Positions 35,068-35,151 of a stretch of 35,151 bases of DNA are shown piece by piece (positions within the stretch are counted from its first letter, which is position 1; each line of letters opens with the position of its first letter). The stretch covers positions 1-35,151 of the forward strand of contig JACWEP010000010.1 of assembly GCA_014653375.1 (NCBI GenBank), read 5' to 3'. The notes under the pieces were generated by a model that did not search any database, had not been told where the DNA came from, and saw only the letters and a program-made list of their open reading frames with translations. Origin of the DNA: Pelagibacterales bacterium SAG-MED48. GTDB taxonomy: Bacteria; Pseudomonadota; Alphaproteobacteria; Pelagibacterales; Pelagibacteraceae. A program made the translations under genes and the position numbers.

Positions 35068-35151
35068 ATGCCAGAATTACCAGAAGTAGAAATCGTCAGA
35101 CAATCTCTTAATAAAAAAATTAAACAAAAAAAGGTTAAAAAAGTAATAATT
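35068..35151 (+). CDS. mutM: Formamidopyrimidine-DNA glycosylase, 5' end only
   Basis: An ATG at 35068 opens 28 codons running off the right edge. The product starts MPELPEVEIVRQSL, the hallmark N-terminus of Fpg/MutM, in which Pro2 (after Met removal) is the catalytic nucleophile and Glu3 the general acid. The enzyme excises 8-oxoguanine and formamidopyrimidines from DNA. mutM divergent from ubiE is the common alphaproteobacterial arrangement. The rest of the gene lies outside the window. Confidence 0.93.
   Translation, partial: MPELPEVEIVRQSLNKKIKQKKVKKVII

Overview
The window comes from a streamlined, AT-rich alphaproteobacterium. By eye the DNA is around 70% A+T, proteins are rich in Lys, Asn and Ile, intergenic gaps are mostly 0-60 bp, and many neighbouring genes overlap by 1-13 bp. 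The gene order (murJ-trpS-nfu-tsaB-fur-miaB-phoH-ybeY-lnt-metK-nusA-infB-rbfA-rpsO-pnp, then fabI-fabB-fabA/irr, then dut-coaBC-ubiB-ubiE/mutM) is the conserved alphaproteobacterial backbone with several genes missing. This suits a SAR11 (Pelagibacterales)-like or similarly reduced marine lineage, but the genus cannot be fixed from the sequence alone. I see no tRNA, rRNA, CRISPR array, insertion sequence, prophage or integrated element. No stretch over 300 bp lacks a gene; the longest gaps are about 110 bp (23840-23949), 100 bp (26939-27038) and 98 bp (17194-17291), and each holds a recognisable signal.

Layout. 1-3236: rdgB, then the envelope set lpoA-like / rsmI / dolP, a compact version of the enterobacterial rsmI-lpoA-yraN-diaA-dolP locus. 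3237-5522: malic enzyme with a phosphotransacetylase-like tail (minus strand). 5573-9884: murJ, trpS, a Nfu Fe-S scaffold and a Bax-like glucosaminidase. 9881-11276: a polysaccharide deacetylase (minus) whose 5' end overlaps a short tsaB (plus). 11289-17193: fur/mur, miaB, phoH, ybeY, lnt and metK, tightly packed. 17194-23893: a promoter and a terminator-like hairpin, then nusA-infB-rbfA-rpsO-pnp, closed by a strong terminator. 23950-26449 (minus): fabA-fabB-fabI, divergent from irr. 26525-29896: irr, katG and an Asp/Asn beta-hydroxylase-like oxygenase. 29918-35036 (minus): ubiE-ubiB-coaBC-dut-moeB/thiF-SH3, divergent from the 5' end of mutM.

Most notable. Two near-perfect Irr boxes (16 of 17 positions each, both with the same deviation) lie in front of irr itself and over the -10/spacer of the katG promoter. 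This suggests an iron/heme-responsive unit of an Irr repressor, a heme catalase-peroxidase and a non-heme Fe(II) oxygenase. Second, the nusA operon leader has a perfect palindrome followed by nine T's directly upstream of the nusA ribosome-binding site, a likely attenuator left behind after loss of rimP. Third, the rpsO-pnp spacer is a degenerate pentanucleotide repeat containing a small upstream ORF that overlaps the pnp start. Most other genes are ordinary housekeeping genes.
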